Positions 24,097-32,116 of a stretch of 38,028 nucleotides of DNA are shown here, in pieces. Every line of letters starts with the position of its first letter. Within the stretch, counting starts at the first letter, position 1. A program made the position numbers and the translations under genes. Source of the DNA: Chlamydiales bacterium (lineage in GTDB: Bacteria; Chlamydiota; Chlamydiia; Chlamydiales; JARBTQ01). The DNA is taken from contig JARBTQ010000026.1 in assembly GCA_029240075.1 (NCBI GenBank), positions 1 to 38,028 of the forward strand, read 5' to 3'. A model generated the notes under the pieces. It worked only from the letters and a program-made list of their open reading frames with translations, was not told the DNA's origin and searched no databases.

Positions 24097-25959
24097 TTAT
24101 TTGAAATCTAACTCTATGGCGCCATCCCAATCTTTAGGAGGTGGATTTTTAGCATAATCTTGGCAACGCGTAATGTACATATTACAGATATGATCATTTG
24201 GAAGATGCTTTTGCACCTTTTGAAAGTATTCTATAGCCGTTAACCAGTTCTGCATCTTGTACATGCTTAAAGCTTTTTCATAATCTTTAATCACGTTGGG
24301 AGTAAAAGCATCTCTTTGATAAACAGGAATACCGTACATTGTAGTAGGTTGCTCTTTTCCTTTTACTTTAACTACATCTAACTCTCTTACAAAAAGCTCT
24401 GCAGCTACTTTATCTTTAACTGCTTCAGAAACAATTATTTGTTGCCCATAATGCTTAGTTAAGCCTTCTAACCGGGAAGCTAAGTTTACTGTATCTCCAA
24501 TCACTGTATAGTCAAATTTTTCTTTAGAACCGATGTTACCTACAATTGCAATTCCCTCGTGAATTCCCACGCCAATTTGAAATCCTGTTTTAGGTAATTT
24601 TAACTTAGAAGTATCAAGTTGAGGTAAAGCATTGATCATACCTATTGCAGCTCTTACAGCACGAGCAGCATTGTCCTCGTAGCTTGTTGGTGCTCCAAAC
24701 ACTGCTAATATAGCATCGCCAATAAACTTATCTATGATCCCGCCTTGAGCTTTGATTGCTTGTGCCATAAGGTCAAAATAAGAGTTTAAGCATGAAACTA
24801 CAGCTTCGGCTGTATTATACTCTGAAATGGTCGTAAACGAACGTATATCAGAAAATAGAACAGCAATACTTCTCTTTTCTCCAACTAAAAGGGAAGAAAC
24901 ATCTTGTTTTTCAATCAAACTATCAATAATTTCAGCCGGTACAAATTTTGAAAAGACCCCTCTAATCTTACCCTCTTTCTCTGTAATCTGCTTGTAGGCC
25001 AATGCATTAGAGATCAGAGTCCCTGTTGTAGGCAACAATGCCTGGATATTTTGGACTAATTTTTCTGTATAGTAATTATTCGTAAAATGTCCAAAATGGA
25101 TCGTTCCAATAACTTTTTGTTCTGCATCTTTCAATTCAAAAAATGTATAAGCTCTTATTTTTTCTTTATCGACTCGGATAGCTTGAAAATCAGTTCTCGA
25201 ATCTATTCCAAGTATATGTTCCTCAATAGGCTCTTGGCTTAATTCGGAAAATCTTTCGTAGAAATCTGACAAACAAACATTTACAAAGTCCTTAAGGTCA
25301 CTTTGAAATACGTTATCTTTAGGGATAGAAAAGCTAACAGTACTCTTATGATACTTCATTAGAATAACAGCTACATGATACTCACAGGCATTTAATAAGA
25401 CTTTCGATACATTATCTATTGTTTGCTGTAACGAATACATATGATTATTTACTTCTATGAGCTTATTTACCGTATTAGAACGGAATAATGCCCTATCAAA
25501 ATAGCAACCAAATGCACTGGCTATAGACTCTTTAGTTACATTTTTTGCTTCTTCACGTAAATCCTCTACACCTTTATAAGGCTCATGATCTGATAAAGTT
25601 GTGATAGCCTTTACCAAACGTTCAATTTGCTCAAAGTCCTTCACAAAGAAAGCATCCGCACCACACGCTAAGGCCCAGTTCCGATCTCGATCGTCTGATA
25701 ACGTTGTGTGTACAATAAGAGGGATTTGACTAATACCTTTACGGGATTTGAGAAAACGTGTCGCTTGGAAACCATCCATAACAGGCATTTCAATATCCAT
25801 TAAGATTAGATCTGGTAGCTCTTTATATGCCTTTTCTATCCCTTCTAAACCATTCGTAGCTCTAATTACAGTGAATTCTGCCTGCTCTAGAGCATCAGTT
25901 ACACAACCTGCTACAACTTCTGAGTCATCAATAACTAGTATTCTTTTATTCTGTTTCAT
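24097..25959 (-). CDS. Response regulator with GAF and class III adenylate cyclase domains
   Basis: 620 residues, probably cytosolic. Residues 1-125 are a receiver domain with D11-D12, phospho-acceptor Asp55 and Lys107. Residues about 170-325 look like a GAF domain. Residues about 360-545 are a class III nucleotide cyclase: metal ligands Asp371 (F-S-D-I-R-S-F) and Asp415 (K-F-I-G-D-A), adenine-specifying Lys411 and Thr485 (D-Y-T-V-I-G-D-T), and transition-state Asn492 and Arg496. The Lys/Thr pair points to cAMP and to subclass IIIb, whose characterised members respond to bicarbonate. The C-terminus has a TPR-like repeat and the P-P-P-K-D-W-D-G motif common in such cyclases. It lies 36 bp after cheA, making it the likely phosphorylated output of the pathway. 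Confidence 0.95.
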   Translation of the reverse strand: MKQNKRILVIDDSEVVAGCVTDALEQAEFTVIRATNGLEGIEKAYKELPDLILMDIEMPVMDGFQATRFLKSRKGISQIPLIVHTTLSDDRDRNWALACGADAFFVKDFEQIERLVKAITTLSDHEPYKGVEDLREEAKNVTKESIASAFGCYFDRALFRSNTVNKLIEVNNHMYSLQQTIDNVSKVLLNACEYHVAVILMKYHKSTVSFSIPKDNVFQSDLKDFVNVCLSDFYERFSELSQEPIEEHILGIDSRTDFQAIRVDKEKIRAYTFFELKDAEQKVIGTIHFGHFTNNYYTEKLVQNIQALLPTTGTLISNALAYKQITEKEGKIRGVFSKFVPAEIIDSLIEKQDVSSLLVGEKRSIAVLFSDIRSFTTISEYNTAEAVVSCLNSYFDLMAQAIKAQGGIIDKFIGDAILAVFGAPTSYEDNAARAVRAAIGMINALPQLDTSKLKLPKTGFQIGVGIHEGIAIVGNIGSKEKFDYTVIGDTVNLASRLEGLTKHYGQQIIVSEAVKDKVAAELFVRELDVVKVKGKEQPTTMYGIPVYQRDAFTPNVIKDYEKALSMYKMQNWLTAIEYFQKVQKHLPNDHICNMYITRCQDYAKNPPPKDWDGAIELDFK

Positions 25960-25995
25960 TTTACAACTTATTGTTTACACATTAGAGGGGGATAG

Positions 25996-28203
25996 TTATC
26001 CGATCAATTTTTGTACAAGATTAGTCAATTGAGCACGGTCAAATTCACCTTTGACAATTACTCCACTTACACCTAGCCCATCAAGGCGTTTACGGTGTTC
26101 ATCATTTTCAAGAGATGATATCACTAATATCGGTGTAGATTTATATTTCTCTTCACGTCGTAAGTTTTCAATTAAAGTAAAACCATCCATGCGAGGCATA
26201 TTGATATCTGAAATAATTAGGTGGAATGTTTTTTCTCTAGCTTTGGCCAATCCATCAACTCCATCAACAGCTAAAGTTAAATTATATTCTTCCCCTTCAA
26301 GAATCGATTTAATGATTTCTCGCGTATTACTTGAGTCATCTACAATAAGAACACTCTTATACTTCTTATTGTCCTTCACAAATCGCTTGCGAGTGTCTAT
26401 ATTAGAAAAGCTCTTGAATTTTTCAATTATACCCGCAATGTAGAGGATATTGATAATGTTAAAGCTTTCATCAAAGACAATACCTTGAATGAGATTCAAC
26501 TTGTGCATATTCTTAGGCAATGGCTTGAATATAAGAGAGGAGTGCTCAATAACTGATTCTACAATCATTCCTACAATCTCGCCGTTAGCTTCCACAATTA
26601 CCACGAAGTTCATCTCTTCGTCAACGACACAGTCTAAGTTTAGTGCGGCAGATAGCTTATAAAGAGGAATGATTTTGTCTCTTAACTTAAGAACTTCAGA
26701 ATTAAGAAGACTTATCTTCTCTTCTTTCTTAAGAATGATAATTTCACGAACAAAGTTTGAAGGGATTAAAAACTTTTTGCTACCCGAAGTGACGAAAAAT
26801 CCTTCTACAGTTGCTAAAGATAGGGGTAAAGCAAGCTTCATGCTTGTACCTTTATCTTTTTCACTGGTTATCGATATTTTCCCTTTGATTCTATCAATAT
26901 TGTGCTTAACAATATTCATACCAATTCCACGACCAGACATTGTAGAAACTTCTTGCTTAGTAGAAAAGCCTGCCATGAAAATAAAGTTTTGAAGCTCAGT
27001 TTCAGTCATTCGTTTAATATCATCTTCTTCAGCTAAACGATTTTCTATAGCCTTTTTGCGGATACCGTCGTAATTTATACCCTGACCGTCATCTGTGATT
27101 TCGACTACAATATGTTGGTTTTCGCTATAGCATTTTATTTCAATTTTCCCTGCACGTGCCTTACCCTTTTTCTCTCTATCGGTGGGTTTCTCAATTCCAT
27201 GGTCAATCGAATTACGTACTAAGTGGATGATTGGATCATTAATTTTTTCAAGAATGACTTTATCCAATTTAACTTCTCTTCCACTAACTACTAGATCAAT
27301 CTCTTTCCCCATAGCAATAGCATTTTCTTCAACCATCTTATCTAGGGAGCCTAAGATTAGATCTAGAGGCAGCATGCGTAGGGCAATGATACCTTCCTGT
27401 AATTCAAAGGTATTCGTTTCAATTAAAGTAATTCTTTCTAAGAAATTCTTTTTAATTTTTTGAATATCTTTAAATAGAATTTCTGCTTTTTGTTTAGCAG
27501 TTCCTGTATCACGCCCAGCGATACTATTGCCTGAATCTAAGTCATTTCTTAAAAGTAAAAACTCATTAATTTTATTTTCAAGCTCATTAATATGCTCATA
27601 CTCTTTTTTCAACTGAAACTGTTTAATAATGAGATTATTTAATGAACGGATGATCTTATCAATATCATTTATTTTAACTCTGATAGTCTCATAGTTACCA
27701 GAAGTTACAGGAGCCTCTTCTACTACAGCTACTTGCTGATTTGTTTCAGATTTATTGATATTAGCTCCACTTTTAGAGCTCTTAGAAGGAACTTTGATTG
27801 CTTTTAGATCGTAAGGTTCATTAGATTCTGCCTTTTTAATCTGTTCTAATAAGGCTTCAATCTCAAAATTATCATCTTGAGTTTCTTGGATAAGGTCAGC
27901 ACCATATTTTAGAAAATCGGTTGAAATAAAGACTAGTTGAACTAAATTATTGGAGAATTCAAATCGTTTATCTTTGACACCTTTAAAAACATTTTCTAAA
28001 CCATGCGCAATATGCTCTATCCGAGAAAACTTCAGCATTCGGGAGGACCCCTTTACTGTATGAAGAGCTCGCAGTAGAGTAACCAAGGCCTCTTCATTTT
28101 CAGAGTCTTTTTTAAGAGTGATACTGCAGGTATCAATAGCTTGGATGTTTTCACGTAGCTCTTCCAAGTATTTATTTATAAATGCTGATTTTCTAAGAGA
28201 CAT
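25996..28203 (-). CDS. cheA: Chemotaxis histidine kinase CheA fused to a C-terminal receiver domain
   Basis: 735 residues. The P1 phosphotransfer domain has His48 in A-L-H-T-V-K-G-S-S. A separate P2 CheY-binding domain is not evident; a Ser/Lys-rich linker (about 130-165) replaces it. The P3 dimerisation helices are followed by the P4 kinase domain with N-box V-R-N-S-I-D-H-G-I-E, G1 D-D-G-Q-G-I and G2 G-R-G-I-G-M. The P5 CheW-like domain (about 460-600) carries receptor and CheW coupling. A complete receiver ends the protein, with Asp666 in I-S-D-I-N-M-P and the conserved Lys in V-I-V-K-G. The fused receiver could be a CheY substitute or a phosphate sink. It is flanked by cheR and the cyclase gene. 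Confidence 0.97.
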   Translation of the reverse strand: MSLRKSAFINKYLEELRENIQAIDTCSITLKKDSENEEALVTLLRALHTVKGSSRMLKFSRIEHIAHGLENVFKGVKDKRFEFSNNLVQLVFISTDFLKYGADLIQETQDDNFEIEALLEQIKKAESNEPYDLKAIKVPSKSSKSGANINKSETNQQVAVVEEAPVTSGNYETIRVKINDIDKIIRSLNNLIIKQFQLKKEYEHINELENKINEFLLLRNDLDSGNSIAGRDTGTAKQKAEILFKDIQKIKKNFLERITLIETNTFELQEGIIALRMLPLDLILGSLDKMVEENAIAMGKEIDLVVSGREVKLDKVILEKINDPIIHLVRNSIDHGIEKPTDREKKGKARAGKIEIKCYSENQHIVVEITDDGQGINYDGIRKKAIENRLAEEDDIKRMTETELQNFIFMAGFSTKQEVSTMSGRGIGMNIVKHNIDRIKGKISITSEKDKGTSMKLALPLSLATVEGFFVTSGSKKFLIPSNFVREIIILKKEEKISLLNSEVLKLRDKIIPLYKLSAALNLDCVVDEEMNFVVIVEANGEIVGMIVESVIEHSSLIFKPLPKNMHKLNLIQGIVFDESFNIINILYIAGIIEKFKSFSNIDTRKRFVKDNKKYKSVLIVDDSSNTREIIKSILEGEEYNLTLAVDGVDGLAKAREKTFHLIISDINMPRMDGFTLIENLRREEKYKSTPILVISSLENDEHRKRLDGLGVSGVIVKGEFDRAQLTNLVQKLIG

Positions 28204-28253
28204 AGTAACTTATACCTTCGGCCTGGTCATTATGGTTATGTATTTTTGTCTGT

Positions 28254-29756
28254 TTATGCCTGATCTTTCAATTTATCAATCCATTGCTGACATAACTCAA
28301 TACAATAGTTTTCATTAAAATTTTCTAATAAGATGCGATATGATGGCTTCTTCTGTTGTATATGCTTTTTCAGTTTAGTCAAGCAAGCTAAAAACTCTGT
28401 ATAAGCTTGCTTCGGATTTGTTTCCTTTAATAAGCGCCCTAAGCAAAAATGAGCTGGCCAAAATTCGCTGTTTGCTGAATTAGCTTTTTTAAAGAATTTA
28501 ACCGCTTCATTGTTATTATTTTCCATCATATAGGTAAAGCCTCGCAAATAGTCTGCCCACTCGCTTTTTAGCTTACGGACTTCCCAAGTATCTATTTTCT
28601 GCCTTGCCTCTGCTAACTCAGCTTTATCAATATGAATAAGAGCTTGCAACAAGATATCTGAAACTTCGTGATAATGGTCTGCCTGATTTTGTGCAACAAA
28701 ACTCGTTTGATTTGCTACAAAATTTGAGGAGGATCGCATTTTATCAAATTTAAGCTGCGTTAAAGTTATAATTTCATCCCAATCTATAGGTAAATCTTTA
28801 GTATCATTCTGCACACTAGTTGGCTTTTCAACGCTTGAATTAGAGAAAGGGATCGCCTTCACTGCCCCCACTTGTTTTGTCTCTTTAGACTTATCGTTAA
28901 TCCCACTTACTGTTAGCGTTAAATTAGGGTTAACTTTTTGAAAAAAATAGGTGTTTTGGTAATTCAACAATTTTAATTCTGGTAATGTAATCAGAGGTAC
29001 CTCTGAGGCGGAGAGAAAGAAATATCCTCCTTCAGCTAATTTACTGACAATTTTACGAATAACTTTAGGTCGCATCTCTTCCGATATATATATAAGAGTG
29101 TTTCTAAAAAAAGCTATCGAAATATCATTAGGAATTTGGTAGTAAGTATCTAGAGCAAGGTTAGCTTGGTATGTTGAAATTCTTTGATGTACTTCGGGAT
29201 TAATGCGCCAGATATTCCCATGTTGAGAACCAAGTTCTTTTAATAAATTTCCATATTGCTGTCCATCGTACCGAAAGGAATTTTGACTATATTCCCCTTT
29301 TTTCAGAATATTGAGTACATTAGTATTAATATCTGAAGCATAGACGTTATAGCTTTTACCAAAATTTAATCCCCAAAATCTGTGAGCTAATAAAGCTAAA
29401 GAAATAGCCTCTTCCCCTGTTGAACAAGTAACAGACCATAACTTTAAGGCTTTTTGACGGGCTTGAAGTTCAGGAAAAATTTGCTTTTCTAATGCTATAA
29501 ACTGTTTTTCTTCCCTAAAAAAGTAAGTTTCATTAATAGTGATTAAATTAAAAAAATCTTGTTGTTCTTCTGCACTTATTTTCAATCGTTCAAAATACTG
29601 CTCTGACTTTAAGCTTAAAACAGCTGCACGATCAAGCACTGATTGAGCTATAGTGGTATAGTTAGCTTGAGGTGAGCGTGTTCCCATCTTGGAATCGATA
29701 AATTCGATAATGCTTTTAAATAGCAAGGAATCTAATTGTTTTGGTTGCTGTTCCAT
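28254..29756 (-). CDS. cheR: Chemoreceptor methyltransferase CheR with C-terminal repeat region
   Basis: 500 residues. CheR uses S-adenosylmethionine to methylate glutamates on chemoreceptors. The N-terminal helical domain is followed by the methyltransferase domain with I-N-E-T-Y-F-F-R-E, S-V-T-C-S-T-G-E-E-A-I-S (the canonical form has Pro where this has Ala), A-S-D-I-N-T-N-V-L and F-F-R-N-T-L-I-Y-I. After about residue 280 a low-complexity linker leads to a TPR-like C-terminal domain (about 365-495, with Y-M-M-E-N-N-N-N-E-A-V-K-F-F-K-K-A). Such TPR extensions are known in CheR proteins of non-flagellar chemosensory systems. It starts 8 bp after cheB and ends 50 bp before cheA. Confidence 0.95.
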   Translation of the reverse strand: MEQQPKQLDSLLFKSIIEFIDSKMGTRSPQANYTTIAQSVLDRAAVLSLKSEQYFERLKISAEEQQDFFNLITINETYFFREEKQFIALEKQIFPELQARQKALKLWSVTCSTGEEAISLALLAHRFWGLNFGKSYNVYASDINTNVLNILKKGEYSQNSFRYDGQQYGNLLKELGSQHGNIWRINPEVHQRISTYQANLALDTYYQIPNDISIAFFRNTLIYISEEMRPKVIRKIVSKLAEGGYFFLSASEVPLITLPELKLLNYQNTYFFQKVNPNLTLTVSGINDKSKETKQVGAVKAIPFSNSSVEKPTSVQNDTKDLPIDWDEIITLTQLKFDKMRSSSNFVANQTSFVAQNQADHYHEVSDILLQALIHIDKAELAEARQKIDTWEVRKLKSEWADYLRGFTYMMENNNNEAVKFFKKANSANSEFWPAHFCLGRLLKETNPKQAYTEFLACLTKLKKHIQQKKPSYRILLENFNENYCIELCQQWIDKLKDQA

Positions 29757-29764
29757 ATTTGTTT

Positions 29765-30781
29765 TTAAGACTTATTAGATGTGATTTTTATTAAATGCTT
29801 CGAGATTTCTAGTAATGGTAAGACTGTACAAGCCCCCCCTTTTTCGATAGCACATTTAGGCATTCCAAATATAGCACTACTTTCTTTATCCTGGACGACG
29901 GTATAACCACTTTGTTGTTTGATAGCAACACAGCCATTAGCACCATCAGCGCCCATTCCTGTTAATAGTACACCAACAAGATGTTGCTTATAAGTTTTTG
30001 CAGCCGTTTCAAATAAAACATCTACAGCAGGCTTTTGATTGAGCACTCGAGGACCGTCATTTAAATAAAGCCGCCTTCCTTGAAACACAATATGGTGAGT
30101 AGCTGGAGCTACTAGGACTTCACCAGGTTGAGGTGAATCTCCATCTTTTGCTAAACGCACATTAAGCTTTGTATCAGAATCTAACCACTCTACATAACCT
30201 TGATCAAAACCAACTTCTAGATGCTGAACAATTGCTATAGGTAAAGGAAAGTCTTTAGGTAAGCCGCTTAATAATGTATTTACAGCCACAGGACCACCTG
30301 TTGAGGCTCCTATTACCAACATTTCATAATGAGCTTGTTTGCTCTCTTGATAGAGACTTGGTGAAGTAGGAGCTAAATTTTTTGTGCTACTTAAGGATTT
30401 AAAAGAACGTAGAGAGAGTAATTTTTCACAAAAGCTTTTGATAAAATCGGGATTATTAAGTTGGTCTATATTAGGTTTTTTGATAATATCTACAGCACCA
30501 TTTTTGATTGCAATAAAGCTAGTATGGCTATCCACAGCATTAGAGAATATCAATATAGGCACTGGTTGATGATTCATAATCTTTTGTGTGGCCTCTAACC
30601 CTCCTAAAACTGGCATATTGATATCCATAATAATGAGGTCTGGGCGGTATCGTACATTAAAATCGTAGGCTTCTTGTCCATTCTTGGCTTCACCCACAAG
30701 TTCCAACCCTTCCTGTTGCTGAATGACCTGTGACAATATCATACGCATAACTGCAGAATCATCCGCGATCAATACTCGCAT
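29765..30781 (-). CDS. cheB: Chemoreceptor methylesterase/deamidase CheB
   Basis: 338 residues. CheB removes methyl groups from receptors when phosphorylated by CheA. The receiver domain (1-120) has D7-D8, Asp53 in I-M-D-I-N-M-P and Lys101 or Lys102. After a Ser-rich linker the esterase domain shows the catalytic triad Ser160 (G-A-S-T-G-G), His187 (V-Q-H-L) and Asp279 (G-M-G-A-D-G). All residues needed for regulated demethylation are present. It lies 3 bp after the small CheW-like gene and 8 bp before cheR, indicating tight co-transcription. Confidence 0.97.
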   Translation of the reverse strand: MRVLIADDSAVMRMILSQVIQQQEGLELVGEAKNGQEAYDFNVRYRPDLIIMDINMPVLGGLEATQKIMNHQPVPILIFSNAVDSHTSFIAIKNGAVDIIKKPNIDQLNNPDFIKSFCEKLLSLRSFKSLSSTKNLAPTSPSLYQESKQAHYEMLVIGASTGGPVAVNTLLSGLPKDFPLPIAIVQHLEVGFDQGYVEWLDSDTKLNVRLAKDGDSPQPGEVLVAPATHHIVFQGRRLYLNDGPRVLNQKPAVDVLFETAAKTYKQHLVGVLLTGMGADGANGCVAIKQQSGYTVVQDKESSAIFGMPKCAIEKGGACTVLPLLEISKHLIKITSNKS

Positions 30782-30784
30782 TGT

Positions 30785-31378
30785 TTAGCCTTCTATAGTA
30801 GGTGTTTGTACATTTTCCATTTGGTTCAAGATTTGATGGAAAACAATCCGCTCAATATCAACCAAATACTGAATTTTTTGCTGCTTTTGACCCTTTATAT
30901 CTAGAAATCGAACTCCTAAAAGACCTGCATGCCAGTGACTTTTACGTAGGCAGTTAGGAGTTAAACTAAGTTGATTAAAAGGAGTCTTATGAATCTGTGC
31001 ACTATGCCCTGCTTTCAATGCAATATAACTATCAGATAAATCTTGTTGTCCTTGTTGCATTAATAATTTACGAATTGCTTGCTGATTTCTATAATTAAAA
31101 GAATCTATAGCAATGATCAAAACTACATTTGATTTACTTTCATCTATAAAATGGAACAGTTCTTGTAAATAAGGAGCAAAGTCAATCATAGCGACTAAGC
31201 TATCTTTATACTTAATTGCACTATTGATATGCTTATGAGACATATTAATAGGAATAGACTTTTCAAGAGTAATACTTGCAAAGATATAGTCACGATTGAC
31301 TAAGAAGTCTATCTCAGGATAACTTAGTAAAAGTCCATTAAAAAGATCACTATCTTTGCTTTTAGCTTCAGAGATCAT
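30785..31378 (-). CDS. Divergent CheW-like protein (second adaptor?)
   Basis: 197 residues, without a confident family assignment. The segment D-F-L-V-N-R-D-Y-I-F-A-S-I-T-L-E-K-S-I-P recalls the first CheW beta-barrel. The C-terminal G-L-L-G-V-R-F-L-D...K-I-Q-Y-L-V-D-I-E-R-I-V resembles the last strands of CheW domains that end in an Y-L-I-D-I-E-K-I-like motif. Between them lies an unusual Gln-rich helical insert (Q-Q-A-I-R-K-L-L-M-Q-Q-G-Q-Q). There is no receiver Asp and no membrane segment. It overlaps cheW by 11 nt and precedes cheB by 3 nt, so it surely belongs to the system. It may be a dedicated adaptor for one of the two receptors, or a structural part of the array. Confidence 0.7.
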   Translation of the reverse strand: MISEAKSKDSDLFNGLLLSYPEIDFLVNRDYIFASITLEKSIPINMSHKHINSAIKYKDSLVAMIDFAPYLQELFHFIDESKSNVVLIIAIDSFNYRNQQAIRKLLMQQGQQDLSDSYIALKAGHSAQIHKTPFNQLSLTPNCLRKSHWHAGLLGVRFLDIKGQKQQKIQYLVDIERIVFHQILNQMENVQTPTIEG

Positions 31379-31865
31379 TTTCTAGTCTCTCTAAAATATT
31401 ATTAATATTGATTATGAAGACTTCTGAGTCCTTTGCTGTGAAAGATCCTGCAAAATACTTATTAATAATACTATCAGAAGTTATTTGTCTTACATTTGAA
31501 GTAGGTACCTTTAAAATTTCTAGAATGTCAGTAATCATAAAAGCTACTTGATCATTCTCCAGATTCATTATCAAAAATTTTGAGGTCTGTAATTTTTCAT
31601 TACTAAAAATGACTCTTAGGTCAAATACAGTATAAGGTTCTCCATGACGGTTAATATAACCCTGAATATATGGGGGAACAAATGGAACAAAGAATACTTC
31701 GCTATCAAAAGCGATTTCTTTGATCTGTTCAGCATAAAAAGCGTATCGTTGTTCTTTGATACTGAACACGATAAACTTTTCTTCCGTCTTTGCAGTAGAA
31801 TGTTCTTCTTTCTGCGATGTTTGGCGAGAATCAGATAGTTTTTGGATGAGATCCGCTGTTTCCAT
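31368..31865 (-). CDS. cheW: Chemotaxis coupling protein CheW
   Basis: 165 residues. CheW links receptors to CheA. After a 25-residue polar N-terminal extension the single CheW domain starts at F-I-V-F-S-I-K-E-Q-R-Y-A-F-Y-A-E-Q-I-K-E-I. It contains Y-I-Q-G-Y-I-N-R-H-G-E-P-Y-T-V-F-D-L-R-V (normally V-x-G-x-x-N-x-R-G-x-x-x-P-x-x-D-L) and the C-terminal F-I-I-N-I-N-N-I-L. It is the first gene of the eight-gene operon. A GAGG ribosome site lies about 7 nt before the ATG. Its upstream leader contains a small hairpin that might influence expression. Confidence 0.93.
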   Translation of the reverse strand: METADLIQKLSDSRQTSQKEEHSTAKTEEKFIVFSIKEQRYAFYAEQIKEIAFDSEVFFVPFVPPYIQGYINRHGEPYTVFDLRVIFSNEKLQTSKFLIMNLENDQVAFMITDILEILKVPTSNVRQITSDSIINKYFAGSFTAKDSEVFIININNILERLENDL

Positions 31866-31888
31866 TACAAGCCTCTATACATTTTTAT

Positions 31889-31903
31889 TGAAAAACGGCT
31901 TCC
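31889..31903 (-). promoter_or_regulatory. Small hairpin in the leader of the chemosensory operon
   Basis: On the minus strand AACGG and CCGTT pair around a 4-nt loop and are followed by several T, 25-40 nt before the cheW ATG. A GCCTC just upstream could pair with the GAGGC of the cheW ribosome site. This might be an attenuator or a ribosome-site-masking structure, but the stems are short. Confidence 0.25.
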
Positions 31904-32064
31904 CGTTCGAGGCAAACCTCTCAATACAAGTTATTTAAAAAAATCAACTTACTGTAAAGTTATCACTACCTGGTTATTTAACAGGACTCACATTCTGAAG
32001 CAATCACTTTATGCAATTTTTTATGAAAATTAAGTAGGAGTGTAGGGAATTTAGGAACTAGAAT

Positions 32065-32091
32065 AAGGAAGGAATTTAGCATCCCTTCCTT
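32065..32091. terminator. Inverted repeat after lon
   Basis: AAGGAAGG (32065-32072) and CCTTCCTT (32084-32091) pair over 8 bp around an 11-nt loop, 25-50 nt beyond the lon stop on the minus strand. The T tract lies on the other (plus) side, so orientation as a lon terminator is imperfect. Confidence 0.45.
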
Positions 32092-32116
32092 TATGATTTT
32101 TTTGTTAAAGTTAGAT

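Noticed and set aside
24074-24130. Upstream ATG extending the first chemoreceptor by 19 residues
   Set aside because: It lies inside the cyclase gene, has no ribosome site and adds basic residues not fitting before the first membrane segment. The later ATG gives the same length as the paralogue.
26051-26443. 130-codon plus-strand frame inside cheA, and similar frames inside other genes
   Set aside because: It is antisense to a complete, motif-rich CheA and has no recognisable protein pattern or ribosome site. The same holds for antisense frames within clpX, prfC, leuS, rnr, lon and the chemoreceptors.
30785-31378. Reading the 197-residue operon protein as CheY or CheD
   Set aside because: It has no receiver aspartates or conserved Lys, and no CheD-type Cys/His motif. 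Its end pattern is closer to CheW.
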